From Lachnospiraceae bacterium UBA7196 (lineage in GTDB: Bacteria; Bacillota; Clostridia; Lachnospirales; Lachnospiraceae), in assembly GCA_002490835.1 (NCBI GenBank), contig DKUU01000006.1, positions 62,001-126,000 on the forward strand: DNA of 64,000 bases. The letters run 5' to 3'. Made by a program: the position numbers and the translations under genes. The notes beneath the pieces are model-generated. The model was not told the origin of the DNA. It searched no databases and saw only the letters and a program-made list of their open reading frames with translations. Below are positions 1-8,827 of this stretch, one piece after another; within the stretch, counting starts at the first letter, position 1; each line of letters begins with the position of its first letter.

Positions 1-1992
1 ATCGACCGCACAGGCAAGGAGAACGACTAGCAGCATCCCGCCGTTTCCCGTCGAATCCAGCACAAAAAACGCAATGATCATCAACAAGTTCAACAACACA
101 AAACCGATATAAGGCACCCATGTACGCAGGACAATACCGCCGTTATCATAAACCTCCCACGCAAAATCCTTCAGCCGACAGAGCAGACGCCGCAGATAGG
201 AATTGCGAAACAGGCTCCGCGCCTTGATCCGCCTGACCAGACTGTAGAAGAAAAAGGTAAAGATCACATCCGCCGCAAAAACCGCAATCAACACCACCAC
301 AATGAACCAATCTACTTTGACCGCTTCCCTGTAAAAAGCCAGACTGGTCGGATCGAATCCCACGATTTCCGTCGCTATTACAGAAATCCAGCCCGTCAGC
401 AGGAAAACGCCGGCGGCGATCAGCAAAGCCGCTTCCGTGGGGATGGTATCAAAAGCTTCCAGTCGGATATGCTTCACGCCTTCTTCATCGTACTCCCTGC
501 CCGTCATCATAGTCTGCCAGACAAAGAGCGCCAGATACAAAAGCCCTGAAAACAGCGCCGTCATCGCCCACTGCCAGAGGTTCGGCATATACTCCGCTCC
601 CTGCTTAAAGGCGTCCGCCGCATGATAGGAAGTATCCACGCTGATCCAGACCTTCACATCCTCCGGATAGGCATAGGCATACTGCTGTAAGACCTGTTCT
701 ACCGTGCTCTCCTCAATCGAAGTGTTGGTCCGATAGACCATGTCGGCGGGACTGTAGTAGAGATACGGCTCCGCCGCATGCGTCCAATCCTCTTCTCCTG
801 TGACCCGCTCCATCATGCTCTCCATATGCTCTCTTTCTTTGCTGCCTTCAAACGTATTACTGTAATACTGTGTATTACGCCCCTCCGTCTTTTCAATCAA
901 AAAGCGCACATTAGAGTTATTGACCTCGAAATACTCTCTTCCCGTAAGGTATTCCTCGTAATTGTAGGCAAGGCTCGCCGCCGCAGTCTGTACGCTGTCA
1001 CAGAGCGCATAATACTGCTCCCAGTCGGACACATAGTCCTCGATGTTCTTTCCCTCCGCTGTCTGATAACGGTTCACGAGAACGCTGTACGCGCTGCTTA
1101 GCTCCACTTCCTCGGCATAGGGGTTGACGACCACGATCTCCTCTTCTTTTTTGGCATCCGCGTGATCAGCCAGCTCGCTTGCCGGCTGATATTCCGTCAC
1201 AAAGCCGGAATCACTGTCCACGATCCGATACTGCACATTAGGCTTCACCTCGGTATCAGCCACCATTTTCCCGACCGCTACCTGCGGAATTTTTGCCAAA
1301 AAGGCATCCGCCTGAGTCTCCGTCATCTCCTCCACGGAATACTCAAACCCGTATTTCTGCCACTTAAGCAGATCCTCCAGCTTATAGATTGCTGTCACAT
1401 ACTCTCCCGACAGCCCCTCGTTCCGGTGGTTATAGGCCGTTACATCCACGAGTTTTTCCCCGTCAAAAGCGCCTTCTGTCTCCATCTGGCTGCACACCAC
1501 GCCGTAGCGGATGACATCCGCCGTCGTATAACCGAGAATGCGGTTAAAAACTCCTGAATCCTCAAAATTTTCGCCCGCGTTCATGGTGAAGATCAGATCC
1601 GTGAAATTGCCGCCCGAACGCAGGCCCTGAAAACGCACGGTACCACAGGCGACCGTCACGATCAGGGAAAGGACCATCGCCGCCAGCGCAGCATGTTGGA
1701 GAATCCGCAGGAAGGTCCGCAGGCCGCGCCTTGTCTTTTGAGGCCTTCCCGCCCTTTTCCGCTTCCGTTTTTCTGCCTTCTTTTCCCTTTCGCCGTTTTC
1801 TGTAACATCTGTTATTGCTTTTTTGTCGATGCTTCCCACTGCTTCCGCGGCCTTTTCGAACCCTTCGATCTTCTGCTCAATGTTTTCCGCTAATTTCACT
1901 GCTTTCGCAATGCCCTCAGAAGCATCTATCGCTTCCGCGGTTTTTTCATACCCTTCCATCGCTTCCCTGTTTTCTCTTCCATCTGTTCCCAT
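1..1992 (-). CDS. Sensor histidine kinase, N-terminal 664 residues (C-terminus off the left edge)
   Basis: This frame is open from an ATG at 1992 to the window edge without a stop, so the protein is truncated by the window, not broken. The ATG has GGGAG six bases upstream. About 70 hydrophilic, Lys/Arg/Glu-rich residues come first, then a membrane segment (AALAAMVLSLIVTVACGTV), a long extracytoplasmic region of about 340 residues, and several membrane segments near residues 430-660 (for example ALFSGLLYLALFVW and DWFIVVVLIAVFAADVIF). It lies 87 bases downstream of an OmpR-type response regulator on the same strand, the usual place for its kinase. The catalytic domain would lie beyond base 1, so the kinase call rests on context and topology. 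Alternative: another large membrane sensor. The ligand is unknown. Confidence 0.7.
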   Translation of the reverse strand, partial: MGTDGRENREAMEGYEKTAEAIDASEGIAKAVKLAENIEQKIEGFEKAAEAVGSIDKKAITDVTENGEREKKAEKRKRKRAGRPQKTRRGLRTFLRILQHAALAAMVLSLIVTVACGTVRFQGLRSGGNFTDLIFTMNAGENFEDSGVFNRILGYTTADVIRYGVVCSQMETEGAFDGEKLVDVTAYNHRNEGLSGEYVTAIYKLEDLLKWQKYGFEYSVEEMTETQADAFLAKIPQVAVGKMVADTEVKPNVQYRIVDSDSGFVTEYQPASELADHADAKKEEEIVVVNPYAEEVELSSAYSVLVNRYQTAEGKNIEDYVSDWEQYYALCDSVQTAAASLAYNYEEYLTGREYFEVNNSNVRFLIEKTEGRNTQYYSNTFEGSKEREHMESMMERVTGEEDWTHAAEPYLYYSPADMVYRTNTSIEESTVEQVLQQYAYAYPEDVKVWISVDTSYHAADAFKQGAEYMPNLWQWAMTALFSGLLYLALFVWQTMMTGREYDEEGVKHIRLEAFDTIPTEAALLIAAGVFLLTGWISVIATEIVGFDPTSLAFYREAVKVDWFIVVVLIAVFAADVIFTFFFYSLVRRIKARSLFRNSYLRRLLCRLKDFAWEVYDNGGIVLRTWVPYIGFVLLNLLMIIAFFVLDSTGNGGMLLVVLLACAVD

Positions 1993-2079
1993 ACGAATCT
2001 CCCATATCCAAAGCGTTTTCGCAACAGGGCGACGCAAACTTCAACATTTCGTCTGCCCCCAGACCTATTTGTACCGATT

Positions 2080-2775
2080 CTACACGCTCTTTTCGACCTT
2101 ATACCCCACGCCCCACACGACCTTTAAGTAGCGGGGCTCCTTGGGATTGATCTCGATTTTCTCCCGGATATGCCGGATATGCACCGCCACCGTATTGTCC
2201 GCGCCGATGGCCTCCTCGTTCCAGATGCTCTCGTAGATCTGGTCAATGGAGAACACCCGGCCGCAGTTTTTCACCAGCAGCAAAAGGATGTTGTACTCGA
2301 TGGGCGTCAGCTTTACGCTCTCCCCGTCCACCGTCACCTCCTTGGTGTCGTCGTTGATGCACAGGCCGCCCACCTGAAAGAGGGCGTTGTTCTCCGTATT
2401 GAGATTCCCCAGCGTGGTATAACGGCGAAGATTAGATTTTACCCGCGCCACCAGCTCCATCGGATTAAACGGCTTTGTGATGTAGTCGTCCGCGCCGATG
2501 TTAAGACCCAGTATCTTATCGTTATCTTCCGATTTTGCCGACAGAAAGATAATGGGGATGCTCGAATACTCTCTGATCTTTAAGGTGGCATGGATGCCGT
2601 CAAGCTTCGGCATCATGATGTCGATTAAAAGCAGATGAATCTGCTGCTCCTTTAAGACACGGAGCGCCTCCTGCCCGTCGTAAGCCTTAAAGATCGTGTA
2701 GCCCTCCTGCATCAGATAAATCTCGATCGCGTCCACAATCTCCTTATCGTCGTCGCATACCAGTATGTTGGCCAT
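2080..2775 (-). CDS. OmpR-family response regulator
   Basis: 231 residues, full length for the family. The receiver domain (about 1-120) carries the acidic pocket (VCDDD, residues 6-10), the phosphoacceptor D52 in LLIDIMMPKLDG and the conserved lysine in ITKPFNP. A winged-helix DNA-binding domain follows (about 130-230; LTPIEYNILLLLVKNCGRVF, then AVHIRHIREKIE). It resembles VanR-like regulators. It is the first gene of a two-gene operon with the membrane sensor that runs off the left edge. The start has GAAGGAG about 9 bases upstream. The AT-rich gap 2776-2887 probably holds the promoter, but no convincing -35/-10 pair was seen. Target genes are unknown. Confidence 0.93.
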   Translation of the reverse strand: MANILVCDDDKEIVDAIEIYLMQEGYTIFKAYDGQEALRVLKEQQIHLLLIDIMMPKLDGIHATLKIREYSSIPIIFLSAKSEDNDKILGLNIGADDYITKPFNPMELVARVKSNLRRYTTLGNLNTENNALFQVGGLCINDDTKEVTVDGESVKLTPIEYNILLLLVKNCGRVFSIDQIYESIWNEEAIGADNTVAVHIRHIREKIEINPKEPRYLKVVWGVGYKVEKSV

Positions 2776-2887
2776 TTTTAATCTTCTCCTTCGTTAGTTG
2801 CTAGGTTAATTGAAACAGATAAAGATAAAGGAATAGATGGGAATTTCTTTAATATATTCTTAAGTTTGCGTTCTTTCGTCAAATTAT

Positions 2888-3748
2888 TTATTTGCTCTGC
2901 TCTCTGATCCCCAGAAACGCGCCCAGATTTCCCCTCTGCCCGTGGCTGGCGCGATGGGAAAATAGATAACTGTCGTTATGGCAAGTGCAGAGATCCGTCA
3001 CCTGCATGTTTTCCTTGGGGATACCGGCCTCCGTGAGCACGATCTCATTTGCCCGCCAAAGGTCAAGCTGATACTTGCCGCCGCCTTTTTTTAAGAGGAG
3101 CTCATCCGCCTGTCCCGGCCCGCGAAAGGCTTCTGCAAAGGCCTGTGCCACATCCTCGCTGACCTCGTAGCACGCCTGACAGATGGAAGGCCCAATCGCC
3201 GCCACTAAGTCAGCCGGATCGGTGCCGTAAACTTCGCGCATCTTCTCCACCACGCACTGTCCCATGCGGGCCACGGTTCCCCGCCAGCCGGAATGCGCCA
3301 GCGCAATGGCGCGCCTTTTGGTATCCACAAAATAAAGCGGCACGCAGTCCGCAAAAAAAGTCGCCAGATACACGCCCGGCTCATCCGTGAGCAGGCCGTC
3401 CACATCCCTGTAATCTTTTTCCCGCGTGATGCCCTTGCCGCCGTCCGCCTTCCCCACCACCCGCAGATTGGTGGTGTGCGTCTGGTCCGAACAGACGATA
3501 TCTTCCACGCCGCAGGATAAAACCCCCGCGATCCGCCTGAAATTCTCGTCCACGGCCTCCTTGTCATCCCCTCTTGTATAGCTTAAATTCATAGAGCGGA
3601 AGATCCCCTCGCTCACCCCGCCCATTCTGGTAGAAAATAAATGACTCACCCAGTCAATCCTCTCTATTATCGGAAATGTGAGCCAAACTATCTCCCCTCT
3701 CTGGTTGATACGCATTTGTCTCGTATTTTTATGTCTGTGCCATTCCAT
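2888..3748 (-). CDS. pgeF: Laccase-domain purine nucleoside phosphorylase / peptidoglycan editing factor PgeF
   Basis: 286 residues. This YfiH/YlmD/LACC1 family has a Zn site of His-Cys-His, seen here as SDQTH, ADCVPLYF and AHSGWRG, followed by the family's C-terminal CHNDSYLFSHR. Family members act on purine nucleosides, and E. coli PgeF affects peptidoglycan stem-peptide fidelity; which applies here cannot be read from sequence. The open frame begins at a GTG (3757), but the ATG at 3748 has GAGGAG eight bases upstream and is preferred. It is on the same strand as yraN, but 315 bases holding a long inverted repeat separate them, so it may be transcribed separately. Confidence 0.9.
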   Translation of the reverse strand: MEWHRHKNTRQMRINQRGEIVWLTFPIIERIDWVSHLFSTRMGGVSEGIFRSMNLSYTRGDDKEAVDENFRRIAGVLSCGVEDIVCSDQTHTTNLRVVGKADGGKGITREKDYRDVDGLLTDEPGVYLATFFADCVPLYFVDTKRRAIALAHSGWRGTVARMGQCVVEKMREVYGTDPADLVAAIGPSICQACYEVSEDVAQAFAEAFRGPGQADELLLKKGGGKYQLDLWRANEIVLTEAGIPKENMQVTDLCTCHNDSYLFSHRASHGQRGNLGAFLGIREQSK

Positions 3749-3831
3749 ATTTGTCACTCCTCATTTACCTAACATAATTTTGACAATAGGATTAGGGTGC
3801 TAAAAGGTGTCTCAATACACTAAGCTTGGCC

Positions 3832-4055
3832 GATTGCATAAATAGTTCACGAAGCTGTCCTTGCACCGTGAAATGAGATTTTCTTAATATTCCGTTCGAT
3901 ATCCAGCAATTTCTGGACATGGATGTCCTGAAAAGCCCGTAACGAGCCCGGATGGCGAGTAAAGGGCGGTTGCGTCCGAAATCCACTACGCGGACCCGGA
4001 ATATTTAGAAAATCCATTTTACGGTGCCGGACGCAAGGGAGCTATTTGTGCAATC
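3832..4055. repeat. Long imperfect inverted repeat in the yraN-pgeF gap
   Basis: The 315-base gap between yraN and pgeF holds no convincing gene. Bases 3832-3894 and 3997-4055 are imperfect inverted copies: both contain GATTGCAYAAATAG, CACCGTRAAATG and GATTTTCTWAATATTCCG in mirrored order. Pairing continues weakly inwards (ATTTC.GGAC) towards a GC-rich centre near 3925-3965. The DNA or its RNA could fold into one hairpin of about 220 bases. It could be a MITE-like repeat or a structured RNA. No target-site duplication or known RNA family was recognised. Confidence 0.75.
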
Positions 4056-4063
4056 TATATAAC

Positions 4064-4423
4064 TCAATGCCACCCAACATAATCGAACGCATTCTTGATC
4101 CACATGACGTCCTCCCCATCCACCGCCACCACATCAAACCTAAGCGGCGTATCCTCCGCGCAGTGATGCAGCACGCGGTAGTAATCCGCCACCTGACAGA
4201 TTTTCTTCTGCTTAGCGTGCCCCACCGCCTCCGCCGCGCTGCCCCTGCTTACGCCGGCACGGTACTTCACCTCGAAGAAGACCAGATAGTCTCCGTCATA
4301 GCCTATGATGTCGATTTCTCCCTGCCTGCAGCGGAAATTTCTCTCCGTGATCTTCACCCCGCAGGAAAGTAAATAGGCACAGATTTCTTTTTCCTTCTGC
4401 GCCCCTTTTTCTCTCGTATTCAT
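4064..4423 (-). CDS. yraN: YraN family (UPF0102) endonuclease-like protein
   Basis: 119 residues, usual length for the family. Motif GEIDIIGYDGDYLVFFEVKYR is the PD-(D/E)XK-type core (GEIDII, then FEVK) of UPF0102 proteins, a Holliday-junction-resolvase-like fold whose cellular role is unsettled. The frame could start at a GTG (4429) overlapping the previous stop, or at the ATG at 4423; the ATG is taken, with the upstream AAAGGG serving either. It is the last gene of the rnhB-ylqG-ylqH-yraN string, as in other Firmicutes, and is translationally coupled to the FlhB-like gene. Confidence 0.9.
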   Translation of the reverse strand: MNTREKGAQKEKEICAYLLSCGVKITERNFRCRQGEIDIIGYDGDYLVFFEVKYRAGVSRGSAAEAVGHAKQKKICQVADYYRVLHHCAEDTPLRFDVVAVDGEDVMWIKNAFDYVGWH

Positions 4424-4425
4424 CC

Positions 4426-4716
4426 TCACATACCCTTTGCGATCTTGGCCTTCACCTTGTCCATGGAATCCACAAAGACCAGAATCTCCGCCACCACCTC
4501 GTAAAGCTCCGGCGGTATCATATCCCCGATCTCCAGTCTTGAGAGCGTATCCGCCAGCTTGTCGTCCCGGTGGATCGGCACATCCGCTTCCTTTGCCTTC
4601 TCGATGATGCGCTCCGCAAGCGCGCCCCGACCCGACGCAATGACGCGCGGCGCCTCATCCCCCGGATCATACTCTAAGGCGATCGCCTGTTTTACCTTTT
4701 CCGGTTTCTTCTCCAT
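4426..4716 (-). CDS. ylqH: FlhB C-terminal-domain-like protein (YlqH type)
   Basis: 96 residues matching only the cytoplasmic C-terminal domain of FlhB/YscU export-gate proteins (ALEYDPGDEAPRVIASGRG, then ADVPIHRDDKLADTLSRLEIG and IPPELYEVVAEIL). The membrane part of FlhB and its NPTH autocleavage site are absent. In Bacillus the same stand-alone domain (YlqH) sits in the same place after ylqG. No flagellar gene is in the window, so a role outside flagellar export, or export from a distant locus, is possible. It overlaps yraN by a few bases and starts 18 bases after the FliK-like gene. The start has GGGGTAAAAGAT just upstream. Confidence 0.85.
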   Translation of the reverse strand: MEKKPEKVKQAIALEYDPGDEAPRVIASGRGALAERIIEKAKEADVPIHRDDKLADTLSRLEIGDMIPPELYEVVAEILVFVDSMDKVKAKIAKGM

Positions 4717-4734
4717 ATCTTTTACCCCTGTGAT

Positions 4735-6543
4735 TTATGCCCGCATATCGAAGGAAGTCCTGCTCAAAACCGAGATATTCTTCTGCTGATGCAGTATCGT
4801 CTGCATAATGGACGCATCCGCTTCCTCTTCGCCGTTCTCCTTCACGCTCATCTTGGTTTTCAGGGAATAGCCCCTGTCCGTCAGCCTTTGATTGAGGATA
4901 TCGATGTTCGCCTCGATCAGCGAAAGCACATCCTCGTCCGCTACCGTAAAATTAGTGGCCACCTGCTTATCCTTCATCGTCACATAAACGTCGAGCGGCC
5001 CTAAATGCTCCATGTCCAAATGCAGAAGGGCGCTGACCTGTCCGTCCTTCGCCGCCAAATTCTTTTTATTCGTATAGACGTAAAGATCGCCGTGCGCCTC
5101 GTTTCCCAGCATTTTCAGCGGGAGCTGTACATAGGCGTAGAGGTTGTTCATCTGATTCATGAAATCCACGTTATTCTGGAGATTCTGTACGCTCCTGCCG
5201 GCGGTCGTATCCGCTTTTCCCGCCGTCTCCAAGGCCTGCGAAAGCCTTGCCGTCTGCTCCCTGATCCTCTCATAGAGCTGTTCCACCTGCTTTTTATCCG
5301 CAACGTCTTTCGGCGCTATCGTCCACTGGCGGCCGATCTCCTCTTTTAATAACGCCTGAAATTCCTTGCCGCCAAGAAGCCGCTGCACATCCTTCTCCGG
5401 AATTTCTCCCCGCATCGCCTTGGGGAGCAGGTTTTTGACCAGATTCAATACCTCTTTGGGCGGCAGGCTTCCATTTTTTATCTGCTCTGCGGTCTGCTCC
5501 GCCACACCCAGCTTACGCAGGGAATCCGCAAGCTCCCCCCACTGCTGCCTTGTAAGCACAGGCTGACCCGTTTCCGTATCCTGCGCATTCTCCGCACCGG
5601 TCTTTTCGGAAACAGCCTGTTCATCGGATGCCGCCTGTTCGGGCAGAGGCATCTGTACCGGTTTCCCTGCCGCTTCCGTCTCCGCATTCTGCGCATTCTG
5701 GGCATTCTGCTCATTTCCTGCCGCTGCAGCATCGCCCGCCGTCTCCGCTTCCCCGGCGGTCTTAAGGGTCTGCGCTGCGCCTTCCTCCGGCGCCTCTTCC
5801 TGTCCGGGACGCAGGGTAATGACTGCGCCCGCTTCCGCGCCCTCCTCCGTAAAGGCTTCCAGCACCGCTTGGTAGAAGGCAAGTGCCTTATCGCCCTGTC
5901 CCTCCTGCACCAGCTCCCCAAAGATCTGCGGCAGCTGTCCGGCAATGTCACGCGCGCTTCCTAAAATCTGATGTTCCATATTAAGATACTGCTCAAACTG
6001 TTCTATATTCTCCGCCGTCACGGGCAGCTCCAGCTTCGCAAGCTGTATGATAGAGGCCGGATTCTGGCCCGGAAAATCCATGAGTTGTCTGCTCATATTG
6101 AGGATGGTTTCCTTATCGATTGGCATCCCCTCTTCCATCATCCTTGCCACCATCTCGATATTGCCCGCCGTTTCCGGCAGGGAAGCCGCCGAAAGCGCCC
6201 GCAGGATCGTGGCCGTATTGGCCGTGTTGGTGTAAAGCGGCGCAAGGGACATAAAAGAGCCGGCGTTGGCCTTGACCTCGAAACTCAGCATCTGCCCCAG
6301 CGCCAGACTGACGTTTTTATCGATCTTTGCACTGATGGAAAAGTCCTGCGCCAGCTCGATCTGCACGGAATTGCCGTTCCTGCCTACCACCATCCCCTGT
6401 ATGGTCTGACCCGGCTTTAAGGCGCGCACTTCATTCTGTAGGCGCATCAGGCGCTCGCCCTTGCCCACGCCGGCCGCCGCCCTTGCCGCGTCCGCGGCGC
6501 GAAGACTCTGATTGTCCTTTTTTTGCACATTGTCCAGATTCAA
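4735..6543 (-). CDS. FliK-like C-terminal-domain protein (YlqG type)
   Basis: 602 residues. The C-terminal ~110 residues (GDLYVYTNKKNLAAKDGQVS, then LDMEHLGPLDVYV and LIEANIDILNQRLTDRGYSL) resemble the FliK hook-length-control domain, which binds the FlhB C-terminal domain. The encoded neighbour is exactly such a FlhB-like domain, so the two products may interact. Residues ~260-330 form a low-complexity Ala/Glu/Gln-rich linker. The start is TTG at 6543 with GAGG eight bases upstream, overlapping the end region of rnhB. No other start with a comparable RBS was seen. Confidence 0.75.
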   Translation of the reverse strand: MNLDNVQKKDNQSLRAADAARAAAGVGKGERLMRLQNEVRALKPGQTIQGMVVGRNGNSVQIELAQDFSISAKIDKNVSLALGQMLSFEVKANAGSFMSLAPLYTNTANTATILRALSAASLPETAGNIEMVARMMEEGMPIDKETILNMSRQLMDFPGQNPASIIQLAKLELPVTAENIEQFEQYLNMEHQILGSARDIAGQLPQIFGELVQEGQGDKALAFYQAVLEAFTEEGAEAGAVITLRPGQEEAPEEGAAQTLKTAGEAETAGDAAAAGNEQNAQNAQNAETEAAGKPVQMPLPEQAASDEQAVSEKTGAENAQDTETGQPVLTRQQWGELADSLRKLGVAEQTAEQIKNGSLPPKEVLNLVKNLLPKAMRGEIPEKDVQRLLGGKEFQALLKEEIGRQWTIAPKDVADKKQVEQLYERIREQTARLSQALETAGKADTTAGRSVQNLQNNVDFMNQMNNLYAYVQLPLKMLGNEAHGDLYVYTNKKNLAAKDGQVSALLHLDMEHLGPLDVYVTMKDKQVATNFTVADEDVLSLIEANIDILNQRLTDRGYSLKTKMSVKENGEEEADASIMQTILHQQKNISVLSRTSFDMRA

Positions 6544-6546
6544 CTT

Positions 6547-7311
6547 TTATACCTCACAAAAATGCGTAATAAAAGATTTTCGGTGAATGGGACTGGGACC
6601 GTATTTTTTCAGGGCATCTATATGCGCCTGCGCGCCGTATCCCTTGTTGGAAGCAAAGCCGTACATCGGATAGATCTCATCGTACTGCACCATTAGCCGG
6701 TCCCTTGTGACCTTCGCCACGATGCTGGCCGCACCGATGGAAATGCTCTTGGCATCCCCTTTGATGATAGGGATCTGCCTGATTTTCACCTGCGGAATCG
6801 TCACCGCATCATTTAATAAAATATCAGGTGTTATCTCGAGCTTTGCTATCGCTTCCCGCATCGCCTCATAGGTGGCCTGCAAAATATTGATCTCATCGAT
6901 CCGCGCCGGAGCGCTGTAACCAAGTCCCACCGCCACAGCCTTCTCCATGATGATCTCATAAAGCTCCTCTCTCTTTTTTTCGGAGAGTTTCTTGGAATCA
7001 TTGATATATAATATGTCACAATCTTTCGGTAAAATAACCGCACCGGCCACCACCGGCCCGGCAAGCGGCCCTCTTCCCACCTCATCGATGCCGCAGATAT
7101 TGGCATAGGCGCTGTATTCCCTCTCATAACACCAAAGCGCCTGCGTCCTTTGCACTTCCTTTTCATGATCCAAAAGACGCTTTCTCGCCTGCGCAAGGGC
7201 AGTCTGCACCCCCGCCCTCTCATCCGCCCCGTAAGCCGATAGCAAAACAGGCAGCTCGCTAAGTGCCGCCGCCTGTAGTTTTTGTTTAATCACTCCGATA
7301 TTTTCTGCCAT
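6547..7311 (-). CDS. rnhB: Ribonuclease HII
   Basis: 254 residues. RNase HII removes ribonucleotides and RNA primers from DNA. The N-terminal ~65-residue extension (MAENIGVIKQKLQ onwards) is typical of Firmicute RnhB. The catalytic set is visible: Asp-Glu in CGIDEVGRGPLAGPVVAGA, Asp in DILLNDAVTI, and Asp in IVAKVTRDRLM. It lies between a signal peptidase gene and the FliK-like gene on the same strand, a conserved order. Confidence 0.96.
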   Translation of the reverse strand: MAENIGVIKQKLQAAALSELPVLLSAYGADERAGVQTALAQARKRLLDHEKEVQRTQALWCYEREYSAYANICGIDEVGRGPLAGPVVAGAVILPKDCDILYINDSKKLSEKKREELYEIIMEKAVAVGLGYSAPARIDEINILQATYEAMREAIAKLEITPDILLNDAVTIPQVKIRQIPIIKGDAKSISIGAASIVAKVTRDRLMVQYDEIYPMYGFASNKGYGAQAHIDALKKYGPSPIHRKSFITHFCEV

Positions 7312-7399
7312 GTAAACCAGAATCTCCTCTTTTGCGCGAGGCGTCCAAGCCTTTGCACCCGCAGCCTTATCTCAATCACCGTTCCTGCAAGGTGTTTCG

Positions 7400-7939
7400 T
7401 TAGCGGTGCTTTACAAATCCTATCTTATCAAAAGGCCAGATTCGCAGCCACGCCCTGCCGACGATATGCTCCCGCTTGATATTGCCGACAGAAGGATCCC
7501 TGCCGTCAGAACTGTTATTCCTATTATCTCCCAGCACGAAATACTCATCCTTTGCAAGCGTGATCGGATCGATCGCCCGGCCGGGATTCAAGATCGTCTC
7601 CTTGCCGTAATGTTCCTCCAGAAGGGCATCATCCACATAAATATTACCTTCCTCATCGATCTGCACCGTCTCGCCGGGAAGACCGATGACACGCTTGATA
7701 TAATAAGTATCAGGCTGATGTAAAAACTGGAATACAATGATGTCAAAGCGTTCCGGATCGTGAAAACGGTAGCTGATCTTATCTACGATCAAATTATCCT
7801 CATCACTGAGTGTCGGTTCCATGGAACTGCCCTGCACCTGCGTCCTCTGTCCCACAAAATGGATCGTCAGATAGATCACGCACAAAACACCCAGCAGATA
7901 CAGACTTGTACTTAAGATTTCCCGCAATACCCTTTTCAT
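7400..7939 (-). CDS. lepB: Signal peptidase I (first copy)
   Basis: 179 residues. One N-terminal membrane segment (LSTSLYLLGVLCVIYLTIHF) anchors it. The catalytic serine is in VQGSSMEPTL, the general-base lysine in YYIKRVIGLPGE, and the conserved substrate-pocket box is GDNRNNSSDGRD. It cleaves signal peptides of Sec/Tat substrates at the outer membrane face. It directly follows rbgA (18 bases). A second paralogue lies upstream of rbgA, so the cluster encodes two type I signal peptidases. Confidence 0.96.
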   Translation of the reverse strand: MKRVLREILSTSLYLLGVLCVIYLTIHFVGQRTQVQGSSMEPTLSDEDNLIVDKISYRFHDPERFDIIVFQFLHQPDTYYIKRVIGLPGETVQIDEEGNIYVDDALLEEHYGKETILNPGRAIDPITLAKDEYFVLGDNRNNSSDGRDPSVGNIKREHIVGRAWLRIWPFDKIGFVKHR

Positions 7940-7957
7940 ACTGCTCTTCGTTCCTCC

Positions 7958-8815
7958 TTATGTCTCATCGCAGGTTTCCAGCGTGATCCTGCCGATCCTG
8001 CCGCTTCTGAAGTCATCCACCAAAAGGGCGGCCGCCTTCTCAAGATCCGGTTCCTGCCCCTTCTTATAACATTTCCGGTTCTCACAGATCAGGGAAAGCA
8101 TCTGCACAGGCGTGATTTCCTCCGTCCCCTCCTCCACCTGATAGCGCGCAAAAAGCGGCTGTCTGTAATGGACTAAGAGATAACTGAGAAGATCCGCCGC
8201 AAGATGCGTCATTTGCAGGATTTCATCGTTCATGGAGCCGATCATCGCGAGACGTTTCCCTACCTCCTCGCTCTCAAACTTCGGCCAAAGAATCCCCGGC
8301 GTATCGAGCAGTTCCAGCTCCTTATTCAGTCTGATCCACTGTTTCCCTTTGGTCACGCCCGGCTTATTGCCCGTCTTCGTGCAGGCTTTTCCCGCAAAGG
8401 AATTGATGAAAGTCGATTTCCCCACATTGGGTATGCCGACCACGATCGCGCGGACGGGACGGTTTTTGATGCCCCGCTTTCTGTCCCGTTCAATCTTCTC
8501 CCGGCACGCTTCCTGCACTTTCGGCTGAATCAGTCTCAGTCCCTGTCCGGTCTTGGCATTGATTTCCAGCACATGAAACCCAAGCTCCCGAAAATACGTG
8601 ATCCACCGTTTGTTCTCTTCCGGATCCGCCAGATCGGATTTATTCAAAAGGATCAGCCGTGACTTATTCTTTCCCAGCTCATCGATATCAGGATTTCTGC
8701 TGGAGAGCGGGATCCTTGCATCCACAAGCTCGATCACCAGATCGATCAGGCTGATATTCTCCTGCATCATGCGCTTTGCCTTCGTCATGTGCCCCGGATA
8801 CCACTGGTAGTTCAT
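7958..8815 (-). CDS. rbgA: Ribosome biogenesis GTPase A (YlqF/RbgA)
   Basis: 285 residues with the hallmark N-terminus MNYQWYPGHMTKAKR. The GTPase motifs are circularly permuted as expected: G4 (LLNKSDLAD) first, then G1 (GIPNVGKSTFINSF) and G3 (LLDTPGILWP). A C-terminal ANTAR-like helical domain follows. It acts late in 50S subunit assembly, so its place next to rplS fits. Start has AGGGGTAACAGG upstream. Confidence 0.96.
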   Translation of the reverse strand: MNYQWYPGHMTKAKRMMQENISLIDLVIELVDARIPLSSRNPDIDELGKNKSRLILLNKSDLADPEENKRWITYFRELGFHVLEINAKTGQGLRLIQPKVQEACREKIERDRKRGIKNRPVRAIVVGIPNVGKSTFINSFAGKACTKTGNKPGVTKGKQWIRLNKELELLDTPGILWPKFESEEVGKRLAMIGSMNDEILQMTHLAADLLSYLLVHYRQPLFARYQVEEGTEEITPVQMLSLICENRKCYKKGQEPDLEKAAALLVDDFRSGRIGRITLETCDET

Positions 8816-8827
8816 CCTGTTACCCCT

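Noticed and set aside
1815..2150. Plus-strand frames of 102 and 111 codons at the left end
   Set aside because: They are antisense to the kinase gene and the response regulator end; no RBS and Ser/Pro/Phe-rich shadow composition.
3792..3986. 64-codon open frame in the yraN-pgeF gap
   Set aside because: It lies within the long inverted repeat, has no ribosome-binding site or recognisable domain, and its composition follows the repeat.
5478..5951. 157-codon minus-strand frame extremely rich in arginine
   Set aside because: It is an out-of-frame shadow of the Ala/Glu-rich linker of the FliK-like gene; Arg runs arise from GC-rich codons read one base off.
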